Part shown: piece by piece, positions 1-8,280 of the stretch
Position numbering within the stretch: position 1 is the first letter of the stretch
Layout of the letters: each line of letters begins with the position of its first letter
Assembly (NCBI GenBank): GCA_964577175.1
Contig: CAZNYC010000028.1
Location: forward strand, 1 to 35,946
Source of the DNA: BS750m-G62 sp964577175
GTDB lineage: Bacteria; Planctomycetota; Phycisphaerae; FEN-1346
Direction of reading: 5' to 3'
DNA: 35,946 bases
Program-made: the position numbers and the translations under genes
Notes under the pieces: generated by a model
Seen by the model: the letters and a program-made list of their open reading frames with translations, nothing else
Database searches by the model: none
What the model was told of the DNA's origin: nothing

Positions 1-245
1 TAACATGCCGGCCCCCAATCGTCCCACACGGGACAGAATCGGCGATTCGGGGTCGCAAAAAGCGCATTTTCGGGGGGTGCGCGCCAACCCGTTTTCTTAA
101 AGTATCGAATGGCAGGCACTCGGCAATCGGGATTTGGCATCGGGCAACGGCGAAACTATGCGGCTCGGCCGCCCGTTTGCCCGAAACGCCGAGACTCGCC
201 CTGCCGTCGGCGGTTCAAGCCCGTGCCCCCCTTGGAGACCACCCG
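1..245. other. Upstream region of the GH5 gene, no gene seen
   Basis: No convincing coding region is visible here. A short GTCCC-ACAC-GGGAC hairpin lies near position 24-38. I see no convincing -35/-10 pair for the following hydrolase gene. The only clear signal is a GGAG ribosome-binding site just before position 246. Confidence 0.4.
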
Positions 246-1814
246 ATGCGAATGTTCGTGCTGATTTTCCTTGGCGGGTGCCTGTGGGCCTCCGCTTCCG
301 TGTGCCACGCCGCGGATGCCCCGAAACCGGGCGAGACCGTCCTGGAGGCCGATTTCAAGGCCCCCGACGCCCTCGACGCCTGGCCCGGCCGCTCCGACGG
401 CGTCTCCCTGGACGCCGACGGCAAGGGCGGGCGGGCCCTTCGCATCACGAGTACCGACGCCGCCGCCGGCGCCCGCCTCGAGCGGCCCCTGCCGGCCGAC
501 CGCCTCCGCGGGTGCAAACTCCTCCTCTCCGCCCGCGTCCGGGCCGAGAACGTCTCCGCCAAACCCAACGACTGGAACGGCATCAAGTTCATGCTGCCGA
601 TGGTCTCGCCCGACGGCCGCCACTGGCCGCAGGCCCGGCTCGGCGTCGGCTCGTTCGGCTGGAAAGAGGTCCTCTGGCAGGCCCGCGTGCCGCCCGATGC
701 CACCGGGATGCGCCTCTTCCTGGGCCTGGAACGGGTGACCGGCACGGTGTGGTTCGACGACCTGCACGTCACCGTCCGCCGCTCGCCTATCGACCCGTCG
801 GCCCGTGTCCACAAGGGGCCGGTCTACCGCGGCCACGACCTGCCGCGCCTCCGCGGGGCGATGGTCGGGACGGACATCTCGGCCGCGAGCCTCCGAACGC
901 TCGGCAAGGAGTGGAACGCGAACCTCGTGCGGTGGCAACTCTTCGGCTTCAAGCCGCGCTTCGACACGGGCGACCTGGCCGAGTACGACCGCCGCCTCGA
1001 GCAGGAACTGGCGAAACTCGACGCCGCGCTGCCCGTCTGCCGCGAGGCCGGCCTGATGGTCGTCGTGGACCTCCACACGGGCCCCGGCCACTGGGCCGAC
1101 CCGCCGCGCAGCCTCTTCACCAGCAAGGCGTGCCAGGACCGGTTCGTCCAAATCTGGGAGGCGATGGCCCGCAAATACAACGACGAGCCGTGCATCTGGG
1201 GGTACGACCTGCTGAACGAGCCGCTCGAGGAAGGGGCCGCCCGCGGCGTCCTGGACTGGCAGGGCCTGGCCGAGCGGACTGCCCGGGCCGTCCGCCGCAT
1301 CGACCCCGACCGGTGCCTCATCGTCGAGCCGGCCCCGTGGGGCTCGGTTCAGGCGATGGGGAACCTCGTCCCGCTGGACGTCCCCCGCGTGGTCTACTCC
1401 GCCCACATGTACGTGCCGCACCAATTCACGCACCAGGGGGTGCACGACCGGGACCAGGAACCGCTGCGGTATCCGGGCGAGATCGGCGGCAAGCACTGGG
1501 ACAAGGCCGCACTGGAAGAGGCCCTCGGGCCCGTCATCGCGTTCCAGAAACGGTACAACGTGCACATCTTCATCGGGGAGTTCAGCGCCATCCGGTGGGC
1601 GCCGGACGGCAGCGCGCAGCGGTACCTCCGCGACGGCATCGACCTCTTCGAGGCCCGCGGATGGGACTGGGCGTACCACGCCTTCCGCGAGTGGGACGGC
1701 TGGAGCGTGGAGTACGGCCCGGACCGCAGCGACCATCAGCCCACCGCCGACCCCACGCCGCGCAAGCGGCTGCTCCTGGAGTGGTTCGGCAGAAACAGCA
1801 AGCCCCGGTGGTGA
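246..1814 (+). CDS. Secreted glycoside hydrolase, GH5 (cellulase) family
   Basis: This is a predicted exported endo-acting beta-glycosidase of the GH5/clan GH-A type. The start at 246 is chosen because GGAG lies 8 nt upstream and it begins a classic signal peptide (residues 1-22, ending SVCHAA); an in-frame ATG at 177 lacks both. The 522-residue protein has an N-terminal jelly-roll or carbohydrate-binding-like region (about 30-185, ending TVWFDDLHV). A TIM-barrel hydrolase domain follows. Glu325 in LLNEP is the expected acid/base and Glu445 in IGEF the expected nucleophile. A YSAHMY stretch before the nucleophile is also typical of the family. It converges on the lyase gene downstream, which suggests a polysaccharide-utilisation role. 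The exact substrate (beta-glucan, mannan or other) cannot be read from the sequence. Family assignment is confident, specificity is not. Confidence 0.9.
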   Translation: MRMFVLIFLGGCLWASASVCHAADAPKPGETVLEADFKAPDALDAWPGRSDGVSLDADGKGGRALRITSTDAAAGARLERPLPADRLRGCKLLLSARVRAENVSAKPNDWNGIKFMLPMVSPDGRHWPQARLGVGSFGWKEVLWQARVPPDATGMRLFLGLERVTGTVWFDDLHVTVRRSPIDPSARVHKGPVYRGHDLPRLRGAMVGTDISAASLRTLGKEWNANLVRWQLFGFKPRFDTGDLAEYDRRLEQELAKLDAALPVCREAGLMVVVDLHTGPGHWADPPRSLFTSKACQDRFVQIWEAMARKYNDEPCIWGYDLLNEPLEEGAARGVLDWQGLAERTARAVRRIDPDRCLIVEPAPWGSVQAMGNLVPLDVPRVVYSAHMYVPHQFTHQGVHDRDQEPLRYPGEIGGKHWDKAALEEALGPVIAFQKRYNVHIFIGEFSAIRWAPDGSAQRYLRDGIDLFEARGWDWAYHAFREWDGWSVEYGPDRSDHQPTADPTPRKRLLLEWFGRNSKPRW

Positions 1815-1889
1815 GGTTGTCGTTTTGACCGCGGCCGAAGGCCGCTTTGGAGTGCGGTGCCCCGGCACCGCTTTGCCTTGCGCGGCCCG

Positions 1890-2038
1890 CTTGCGGGCCG
1901 GGCGCCGTACATGGCGCATCGTCCCGGCCGGGCAAGACCGGCCGGGCCACACAAACGGCTTGCGGGCCGGGCGCCGTACATGGCGCATCGTCCCGGCCGG
2001 GCAAGACCGGCCGGGCCACACAAACGGCTTGCGGGCCG
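1890..2038. repeat. 69-bp tandem repeat with internal hairpin
   Basis: Two full 69-bp units start at 1890 and 1959, and a partial third starts at 2028 (11 bp). The units appear identical by eye. Each holds a perfect 9-bp inverted repeat, CCCGGCCGG and CCGGCCGGG, separated by 6 nt. The block sits between the convergent ends of the GH5 gene and the heparinase-like gene, just after another hairpin of the type GCGGTGCCCCGGCACCGC. It may act as a transcription barrier between the two genes, but it has no T-tract. The 69-bp period is a multiple of three and is open in several frames, so database ORFs here are likely spurious. Confidence 0.85.
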
Positions 2039-2050
2039 CAGGATGGCCGC

Positions 2051-4045
2051 TCAGGGGCCCACGGCATAATCCGGCGGTCCGGCGAAGGTGAACGTCCGGC
2101 CGCCCACGGTCACCGAGACGCCGCCGTTGGCCTCGCGGACGGAGACGGGCGCCGGGGCCGCCGCCGCGGGGTCGCCGTCGCCGACCTCGACCACGTGGAC
2201 GAGCGTGCGCGCCCCCGCGCCCGCCTCTTCGCCCGGACCTGCCGCGGCGTCGCCCGGCCGGTCCGCCTCTCCCGGCGCATACGCGTACGCCACGCGGTGG
2301 GTGCGGACGGGCGTGGCCTCCACCTGCGGGGCCGCGGCCGACGGGTGCACGGGCCGGCAGCGGATCCAACTCGTGCCGCTGGTGGCCGTCACCATGGGCC
2401 CGTCCCTCTCCGGTTCGGCGGGCACCTGGAGGAGCCAGGTGACGGGCGGCACGCGCTGCCCCTCGGCGGCCGTCAGACGGTCCACGACCACGACCGTGCC
2501 CGGCCGCACGAACAGGAACTGGCGGACGAGGCGCGCCAGGGCCGCCGCGTCGTACGCCTGGTCGAACCGTCCGGCGACGGCCGCCCACGCGCCGGCGTCG
2601 CGATGGAACAGGATGTCGCCGCACTCCAGCCGCCGCCCGCCGTCCAGGTTCTGCTTGAACGCCTCGACGGTCGTGAACCATTGGCCGCGGCACGGCCGCT
2701 GCGGTTTGCCGTCGACGAGCAGCGTCGAGTGGTTCTCGGTCCGCTGCTGCGGGCCGCGGATCTTGCGGTAGACGGGCGGGTCGACGGCCAGCAGGCCGTG
2801 GCGGTAGATGATGAAACTCCCCTGGTCGTAGTGGTGATGGTCGCCGTAGTGATCGGTGCAGGTGAATGCGACGACGGTGTCGCCCTGGCCCCATCCGCTG
2901 CGGGCGATGAAGTGGCCGCCGTGCGCCACCCCCGCGAAGAACGAGCGCGCGGGTTCGGCGGGTTCGGCGTCCACTTGCGGCGAGTAGAGCACGTAGAAGA
3001 CGGCCGTATCGCCGTAGAAGCGGCGCAGGCCGCGCTTCTCGGCGAGGCGGCGGCTCAGCCAGGCGCCTTCGCGCGAGGCGAGGGCCCAGGCGGCGGCGTC
3101 GATGACGCAGGCCATCTCGTGCGTGATGCCGCCGTTCGGCCCGCCCTGGAGGTCGCCCCACGGCAGGTACCGCATATTCGGCAGCGTGCTGTGGACGAGG
3201 TTGGCGAAGTGGCGGTCGAGCCACCCGTCCTGCTCGGTCCGGATGCGGCCGACGAGGTCCGTCTCGAAGGCGCTCTGGGCCCCGAGCAGCGTCCACACGC
3301 CGGGGGCGAAGACGTACAGGGCCCAGTACCCCATCGGTTCGCTCGGCAGGCCGTCCAGGTACCGCCACGCGGGGTACAGGCGGCGGTTGAAGCGCGTGCG
3401 GATGGTCTCGAAGAGGCGGTCGGCGGCCTCGTCCTCGCCGGCGACGGCCATCGCCCACACCGCCACGCCGCCTGCGGACATCCAGATGTAATTATGGAAG
3501 ACGTGATCGTCGCTCACCCGCAGGCCGCGCTCGGCCAGCGGGGCCACGCGGCCGCGGATCTCCGCCTTCACCTCGGGCGTGACACCGGGCGCATCGTACA
3601 GCCAATCGTACGCCAGGCCGAACTCCGTCAGCCGGTAGAAGATGTGGAAGGTGTCGGGCTTCTCGGGGCAGCGGTACTCCCGCATGCGGCGGACGGCCTT
3701 CCCGGCGGCGGCCTCGTCGCCCGTCAGCAGGTAGACCATGGCCTGGGCGTGGGCGGCCTTCTGCCGGCGGAGTTGGTCGAGCATCGCCCGGAAATCGGCG
3801 TCGCGCGCCTGGCCGCGCAGTTGCTCCAGCGACACCGCGAGCGGCGTGGCGTGGGGGCGAAGGAGCAGCCGCGGCCGGCCGGGCTTCATCGCCCGCGCCG
3901 GCGGGAGGAGGTCGCCGGCCTCGCCCGCGCGTGCGGCGGTTGCGATGAGGCACACGGCGGTCGCGACGGCGCCGATGCAGCGTGCGGCCGTCGCGAGGAG
4001 ACCGCCGGCCGTCCGGCGTCCCGTTCGGCGGCAACGTTGCGGCAT
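2051..4045 (-). CDS. Heparinase II/III-like polysaccharide lyase, secreted
   Basis: This is a predicted periplasmic or secreted polysaccharide lyase of the heparinase II/III-like family. The start at 4045 is fixed by a near-perfect SD (GGAAGGAGG) about 8 nt upstream; it gives 664 residues beginning with an arginine-rich signal peptide that ends near TAARAG. Residues about 35-300 form an alpha/alpha-toroid type region (FHIFYRLTEFGLAYDWLYD, HNYIWMSAGG). A C-terminal beta-sandwich region carries the family signature YGDHHHYDQGSF, followed by the conserved ENHSTLLVDGK segment. The His-rich YGDHHHYD stretch and the nearby Tyr are where family members place metal and catalytic residues. It converges with the GH5 gene, and the two may act on the same glycan. 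Substrate (heparin-like, alginate or another uronate polymer) is not determinable here. Confidence 0.88.
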   Translation of the reverse strand: MPQRCRRTGRRTAGGLLATAARCIGAVATAVCLIATAARAGEAGDLLPPARAMKPGRPRLLLRPHATPLAVSLEQLRGQARDADFRAMLDQLRRQKAAHAQAMVYLLTGDEAAAGKAVRRMREYRCPEKPDTFHIFYRLTEFGLAYDWLYDAPGVTPEVKAEIRGRVAPLAERGLRVSDDHVFHNYIWMSAGGVAVWAMAVAGEDEAADRLFETIRTRFNRRLYPAWRYLDGLPSEPMGYWALYVFAPGVWTLLGAQSAFETDLVGRIRTEQDGWLDRHFANLVHSTLPNMRYLPWGDLQGGPNGGITHEMACVIDAAAWALASREGAWLSRRLAEKRGLRRFYGDTAVFYVLYSPQVDAEPAEPARSFFAGVAHGGHFIARSGWGQGDTVVAFTCTDHYGDHHHYDQGSFIIYRHGLLAVDPPVYRKIRGPQQRTENHSTLLVDGKPQRPCRGQWFTTVEAFKQNLDGGRRLECGDILFHRDAGAWAAVAGRFDQAYDAAALARLVRQFLFVRPGTVVVVDRLTAAEGQRVPPVTWLLQVPAEPERDGPMVTATSGTSWIRCRPVHPSAAAPQVEATPVRTHRVAYAYAPGEADRPGDAAAGPGEEAGAGARTLVHVVEVGDGDPAAAAPAPVSVREANGGVSVTVGGRTFTFAGPPDYAVGP

Positions 4046-4240
4046 GGAAGATGCCCTCCTTCCGCGGGCGGGTTGCGTGACTTCCTTCTGCATCCATCCT
4101 ACGCCGGGTTGGCTGGCGTGCAACGGCATTCTCGCGCCGCGGGCAGCGCGGGGCGGCAGGGGCGCCGGACAGACGGTTCACGTGAGCGCCCGCCCGTCCA
4201 GGGCCGGGTCGTCCGTGCCGGAGGCACGGCTGTTCTGTAG

Positions 4241-4335
4241 CCACGGGCGCGAGCCCGTGGTGGCGGGAGCAGGAGTACATGCATTGTTGAGCCCCGTCAG
4301 GGGCGATTGAGACGTCAGTCGCCCCTTGCGGGGCG
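4241..4335. repeat. Three short GC-rich hairpins in the intergenic gap 4046-4613
   Basis: The 568-bp gap between the lyase gene and the hydrogenase operon contains no gene I can support. It holds three compact palindromes with 4-nt loops. CCACGGGC pairs with GCCCGTGG (4241-4260). GCCCC pairs with GGGGC (4291-4304). CGCCCC pairs with GGGGCG (4320-4335). They resemble dispersed palindromic elements that fill intergenic spaces in GC-rich environmental genomes. The downstream part of the gap carries the promoter at 4477-4506. Confidence 0.7.
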
Positions 4336-4476
4336 GACGGCACGAGAACCGTTCCCCCATGCGTGCAACGGCACTCCGAGGCCGTGCGGCCCAAAGGACC
4401 GGGGACCAACGACCAAGGACAGCCGTTCCCCATCCCCCCTCCGGAATCCTTTTCCGGGATTTCCCGGTTTTTATTG

Positions 4477-4506
4477 TTGACAACCTCCGCCGAAACGCAC
4501 TAGGCT
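4477..4506 (+). promoter_or_regulatory. Sigma-70-like promoter of the hydrogenase operon
   Basis: TTGACA at 4477-4482 is followed after 18 bp by TAGGCT at 4501-4506. This predicts transcription from about 4513, leaving a leader of roughly 100 nt before the first gene. It lies in a locally AT-richer patch and is the only recognisable promoter upstream of the sixteen-gene cluster. Confidence 0.6.
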
Positions 4507-4613
4507 CCTTCAGCCTCGTCATGCGAGGCATGCGCTGCGAGGGGAAGAGGGGTGCCCCCCACGTCTCATACGCCGGGGCATACGAGCACGCGCGGCTTGC
4601 AAGGGAGCCCGTG

Positions 4614-5663
4614 GTGCGACCCACATACCACGTGGATGAAGCCGGGTTGGCTCGGCTGCTCGAGGCCGCCGAGGCGGACGAGGTCTTTGCCGCCGTCCGT
4701 CGCGAGCGCGGCATCGAGTACTGTAACGTGCGCGCCCGCCCGGACGAAGAACTTGCCCTCCGCGAGCCGCGCCCGGCGGCCAGTCCGAAGGCCTTTCTCC
4801 AACCCGCCCGCGAACGGGTGGCCGTCTATTCCGCCGAGGGTGTCGACGCCGACCGTTCCTGCCCCGCCTGCGGACGGCGGGCCCTGGTGGGTTTGCGGGC
4901 GTGCGACCTCGCGGCCATCGCGTACCTCGACAAGGTATTCCGCGAGGGCGACTTCAAGGACCCGTTCTATGAGGCCCGCCGCGAAAGTGAACTCCTCGTC
5001 AGCGTCGACTGCGTAGCCGTCCACGAGAACTGTTTCTGCTCGGCCGTGGGCGGCAGCCCGTTCGCCGAGGCCGGCTTCGACCTGAACGTCACGCCCCTGG
5101 AGGAAGGGTATCTGGTCGAGGTCGGGTCCGAGAAGGGGCAGGCGGTCGTCGACGCCGCCGGCGACGCCGTCCGCGAGGCCGACCTGGAGCAGCAGCGCGA
5201 GCGGGACGAGCGGCGCGCGACCTCCGTGGAGCAACTCCGGGAGCAGACGGGCGGGTGGCGGGTCTCGGACCGCATCCAGGAATCGCTCCTCTCGAAGGAC
5301 GAGGCCCGGACCTGGGGCGAGCAGACGGCCGCCTGCGTCGAGTGCGCCGCCTGCACGTTCATCTGTCCCACGTGTCACTGTTTCTACCTGTACGACCAGG
5401 CGGGCGGCGAGGCGGAGTTCGAGCGCATCCGCACCTGGGACTCGTGCGTCCTGGGCGACTATCACCGCATGGCCGGGCCCCCCGGCGCCAAGCCGAGCCC
5501 GCGCCCGGGCCTCCGCACGCGCCTCGCCAACCGCCTCCTCCACAAGTACGCCTACAGCCCCGAGCAGTACGGGATGCTCGGCTGCACCGGGTGCGGGCGG
5601 TGCATCGAGGCGTGTTACGGTTCCATCGACATCCGCGACGTGCTGAAGGAGGTCGACCGGTGA
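4614..5663 (+). CDS. Sulfhydrogenase beta-like / anaerobic sulfite reductase A-like iron-sulfur subunit
   Basis: This is a cytoplasmic electron-transfer subunit with two [4Fe-4S] clusters, of the HydB/AsrA (4Fe-4S dicluster) family. In that family it passes electrons between a flavin/NAD(P)H-binding gamma subunit and a partner enzyme. The first cluster motif is C241, C244, C247, C251 (CVECAACTFICP). The second is C324, C327, C330, C334; its last Cys is followed by Tyr instead of the usual Pro. Additional Cys-rich segments (CGRRALVGLRACDL, ENCFCS) are typical of the N-terminal family domain. I chose GTG 4614 because AGGGAG lies 6 nt upstream and the length (349 aa) fits the family; ATG codons at 4522 and 4531 are alternatives. 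It is the first gene of the operon and overlaps the gamma-like gene by 4 nt (GTGA). An AsrA role is less likely because no sulfite reductase C subunit follows. Confidence 0.85.
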   Translation: MRPTYHVDEAGLARLLEAAEADEVFAAVRRERGIEYCNVRARPDEELALREPRPAASPKAFLQPARERVAVYSAEGVDADRSCPACGRRALVGLRACDLAAIAYLDKVFREGDFKDPFYEARRESELLVSVDCVAVHENCFCSAVGGSPFAEAGFDLNVTPLEEGYLVEVGSEKGQAVVDAAGDAVREADLEQQRERDERRATSVEQLREQTGGWRVSDRIQESLLSKDEARTWGEQTAACVECAACTFICPTCHCFYLYDQAGGEAEFERIRTWDSCVLGDYHRMAGPPGAKPSPRPGLRTRLANRLLHKYAYSPEQYGMLGCTGCGRCIEACYGSIDIRDVLKEVDR

Positions 5664-6496
5664 CCCAAGCCGTCGAGGCCAATCCGTACGCGCCGCAGGT
5701 CGCGCGGCTCAGCCGAGTCATCGAGGAAACCCCCACCATCAAGACGTTCTGTTTCGACCTGGACCCGCCGCTGGAGTTCCGGGCCGGCCAGTTCGTCCAA
5801 CTCGGCGTGCCGGGGTTGGGCGAAGGGCCGTTCACGCCGTCCTCCTCGCCGCTCGACCCCGCGCACCTGGAGGTCACTGTGTTGAGGACCGGCGAGGTCA
5901 CCGACCGCCTCCATCGCATGGAAGCCGGCGACGTCTGCACCCTGCGCGGGCCGTACGGCAAGGGGTTCCCCGTCGAGAAACTCCAGGGCCGCGACGTGCT
6001 CGTCGTGGGCGGGGGCGTGGGCCTGGCGCCGCTGCGGGCGCTCATCTACAAACTCCTGTCGATGACCGACGGGCTCGGCAAGGTCGTGATCAAGAACGGG
6101 GCCCGCGAGACGGCCGAACTCCTCTTCCGCCGACAGTACCAGGACTGGGCCGCACGCGACGGCGTCTCGCTCGAGGTCACCATCGATAAGCCCGAACCCG
6201 GCTGGGACGGCCACGTGGGCGTGGTCACCACCATCCTCGAAAACGTGCCGGACGAGATCGACCTCGCGGGCTGCTACGCCTTCACGTGCGGGCCGGAGAT
6301 CATGCTGAAGTTCGTGACGCAGAAACTCCTGGAGAAGGGCCTCGCGCCGGAGCAGATCTACCTCTCGATGAACCGGCGGATGAGTTGCGGCGTGGGCAAG
6401 TGCGGCCGGTGCAACATCGGCCCGTACTACCTGTGCAAGGACGGTCCGGACATCTGCTACGCCAAGATCAAGGACTACCCGAATGTCTTCCCGTGA
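5660..6496 (+). CDS. FAD/NAD(P)-binding diaphorase subunit, sulfhydrogenase gamma-like / AsrB-like
   Basis: This is a ferredoxin-NADP reductase-fold subunit predicted to hold FAD, bind NAD(P)H and carry one [2Fe-2S] cluster. The N-terminal FAD domain includes FRAGQFVQLGVPGLGEGPF. The nucleotide-binding loop VVGGGVGLAPLRAL starts near residue 115. The C-terminal cluster motif is C243-x4-C248-x2-C251-x7-C259, followed by DGP as in PyrK-type reductases. The GTG start at 5660 overlaps the preceding stop (GTGA) and has AAGGAGG 7 nt upstream, so the pair is translationally coupled. In sulfhydrogenases this subunit exchanges electrons with NADPH or NADH and can reduce polysulfide. Here it sits at the head of a membrane hydrogenase operon, implying that the hydrogenase communicates with the NAD(P) pool. 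Whether the cofactor is NADH or NADPH is not resolved. Confidence 0.88.
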   Translation: MTQAVEANPYAPQVARLSRVIEETPTIKTFCFDLDPPLEFRAGQFVQLGVPGLGEGPFTPSSSPLDPAHLEVTVLRTGEVTDRLHRMEAGDVCTLRGPYGKGFPVEKLQGRDVLVVGGGVGLAPLRALIYKLLSMTDGLGKVVIKNGARETAELLFRRQYQDWAARDGVSLEVTIDKPEPGWDGHVGVVTTILENVPDEIDLAGCYAFTCGPEIMLKFVTQKLLEKGLAPEQIYLSMNRRMSCGVGKCGRCNIGPYYLCKDGPDICYAKIKDYPNVFP

Positions 6497-8108
6497 GGCT
6501 TCCGCCACGACGACCGAGGCCGCCGCCCGCTGCCTCCTGTGCAGCGTGGGGTGCCCGGTCCGCGCCCTGCGCGTCGGCCCGGACCAGTACGTGCCGGACT
6601 ACGTCCCCCAGGCCGGCTACGCGGGCCTCTGCGGACGGGGGAGCGTGCTCGTCGAACTGCTGGACCATCCCGAACGGCTCCGGCGGGCTCGCCGCGGGTC
6701 GGACGGGTCGGCGAGGACGATGGACCTGGACGCAGCGGCCCGTGAGACGGCCGAGACGCTTCGCCGTGGCGCCTCGGTCGTCCTCGTGGCCGGCGGGGAC
6801 CTGGATATTGACACCCTGGCCCGCCTCGGCCGCCTCGCGGGCGAGGCGGACGCCCGCTGGACGGTGGCCGTGCCGCCGGGCGACGCGGGCCTCGTCCGCG
6901 GCCTGGACGCCTCCGGCGCCGCCGTCGTCGGGCCGGAGGCCGTGGCCGACGCCGACGCCGTCCTCCTGGTCGGAGACGTCTTCGCCGCCCAGCCTGTGGC
7001 GGCCCACTGGGTGTTTGCCGCCCGCGACGCCAATCCGGGGATGCCGCGCCTCGTTGTGGCGGGGGGCGACACGGCCACGGCGAAGTTCGCGACCGCCCAG
7101 GTCGAGCCGCCGCTCGAGACGGGGGGCTTTGCGGAGATCCTGGCGGCCGTCCGGACGGGGCAGGGCGACAATCCCTCCATCGGCGACGCCGTCGCGGGAT
7201 GGAAAGCCCAACTCGCCGCCGCCAGGCCGGCCATCGTCGTGACGGCCGAACTCGGGTACGCCGACGGCCGGGCGCTGGCCGAGGAGGCCGCCGCCCTCGC
7301 CGCCGAGACCGGGGCCAAACTCTGCGCGCTGACGGCGTGCGGCAACGCGTGGGGGGCGATGCGCGTGGCCGCCGCGGGCGGCGGGGCGTGCCCGGCCGAG
7401 ATGCTGCGAAGCGGGGCGGACACGGTCGTGGCCGTCGGATGCGACTTGCCGTCGGCCTACGGGGCGACGATTGCGTCCGCACTGCTCGACGCGGCGGAGG
7501 AGATCGTCTACGTCGGGCCTATGGCGAACCGGACGGCCGCGCGGGCGTCGCTCGTCGTGCCGGCGGCGTTCACGTTCGAGACCACCGGCCGGGCGCTGCT
7601 CGGGCCGGACCGCCCGGTGGCGTTCGCGCCGCTGATGGCCCCGCCCGCGGGCGTGCCGCCGGTGGCAAAGATCCTGGACATGGCCGGCGTGCCCGGCGAC
7701 GGACCGGCCGACGTCAGTGCCCCGTGCGAGGCACCGGCGATGGCGAGTGGGGCGGGGGGCCGAGCAGGAGATGGCAAGGGAATCGTCGTGGCCCCGGCGT
7801 CCGATGCCGTCCAGTACGACGACGGCAGCGTGACCGGCCGAGCCGCCTGGCCGCAGGCCGTCCGGCCGCGGGCGGTGCTCGCCGTGGCGGCGTCGGACGC
7901 CGAGGCCGCCGGCCTGGCCGACGGGCACACGGCCGTCCTGGACGGTCCGGGCGGGTCGGCCGAGGTGGACGTGCACGTCCGGCCGGGCCAGCGGGCGGGG
8001 CAGGCGTGGGTCAGCCGCGGCTTCGCCGACGTCCGCGATGCCTTCGGCTGGTCGTGGGACGGGCATCGGCCCGGGGAGCCGGTCTGCATGGAAGTGCGGA
8101 AGGCATAG
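6483..8108 (+). CDS. NuoG-like protein with one [4Fe-4S] site and a shortened molybdopterin-oxidoreductase fold
   Basis: This 541-residue protein starts with a cluster motif of the molybdopterin oxidoreductase/NuoG type: C17-x2-C20-x3-C24-x25-C50 (CLLCSVGC then LCGRG). The rest resembles the molybdopterin-binding domains of that superfamily (ADAVLLVGDVF near residues 155-170, then GYADGRALAEEAAALAAETGAKL). Its last 130 residues resemble a dinucleotide-binding domain. It is much shorter than catalytic formate dehydrogenases (about 700 aa or more). I cannot identify a Cys or Sec molybdenum ligand after the cluster. I therefore infer an electron conduit or structural subunit, as NuoG is in complex I, rather than an active formate dehydrogenase. 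It overlaps the diaphorase gene by 14 nt. FwdB-like is an alternative relationship. Confidence 0.72.
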   Translation: MSSREASATTTEAAARCLLCSVGCPVRALRVGPDQYVPDYVPQAGYAGLCGRGSVLVELLDHPERLRRARRGSDGSARTMDLDAAARETAETLRRGASVVLVAGGDLDIDTLARLGRLAGEADARWTVAVPPGDAGLVRGLDASGAAVVGPEAVADADAVLLVGDVFAAQPVAAHWVFAARDANPGMPRLVVAGGDTATAKFATAQVEPPLETGGFAEILAAVRTGQGDNPSIGDAVAGWKAQLAAARPAIVVTAELGYADGRALAEEAAALAAETGAKLCALTACGNAWGAMRVAAAGGGACPAEMLRSGADTVVAVGCDLPSAYGATIASALLDAAEEIVYVGPMANRTAARASLVVPAAFTFETTGRALLGPDRPVAFAPLMAPPAGVPPVAKILDMAGVPGDGPADVSAPCEAPAMASGAGGRAGDGKGIVVAPASDAVQYDDGSVTGRAAWPQAVRPRAVLAVAASDAEAAGLADGHTAVLDGPGGSAEVDVHVRPGQRAGQAWVSRGFADVRDAFGWSWDGHRPGEPVCMEVRKA

Positions 8109-8158
8109 GGTGATCGGCGCGGGGGCAGCGCACCCGCCGCGCACAAACCGCCTAATGC

Positions 8159-8259
8159 TGTCATGCGGAGCGAAGCGAAGCATCTCGCCGTGAGAAGGGG
8201 AAAACGGCAACGACCACGGCGAGATTCTTCGGGTCGCCAAGGCGACCCTCAGAATGACA
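8159..8259. repeat. Palindromic dispersed repeat, copy 1
   Basis: This 101-bp imperfect palindrome begins TGTCATGCGGAGCGAAGCGA and ends CCCTCAGAATGACA. It has an inner pair around CTCGCCGTG and CACGGCGAG. It fills the gap between the NuoG-like gene and the ferredoxin gene. Three relatives occur at 10586, 12549 and 14674. An ATG inside its right end (8254) would extend the next ORF artificially. Confidence 0.9.
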
Positions 8260-8280
8260 TCGAGCAGTAGGAGCCGACGC

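Noticed and set aside
1890..2038. CRISPR array
   Set aside because: The 69-bp units are contiguous identical copies without unique spacers, so this is a plain tandem repeat.
156..3458. A 1100-codon open frame on the minus strand
   Set aside because: It spans the GH5 gene in antisense and the lyase gene in another frame, with Arg/Gly/Pro-rich composition. It is a GC-driven shadow without any domain.
4614..6496. Anaerobic sulfite reductase AsrAB
   Set aside because: The two subunits fit AsrA/AsrB as well as HydB/HydG, but no AsrC sirohaem subunit follows. The hydrogenase context favours the sulfhydrogenase-type reading.
6483..8108. Catalytic formate dehydrogenase, making this a formate hydrogenlyase
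   Set aside because: The protein is too short and I find no Cys/Sec ligand or in-frame TGA in a suitable place. The NAD(P)H diaphorase module also argues for another electron donor.
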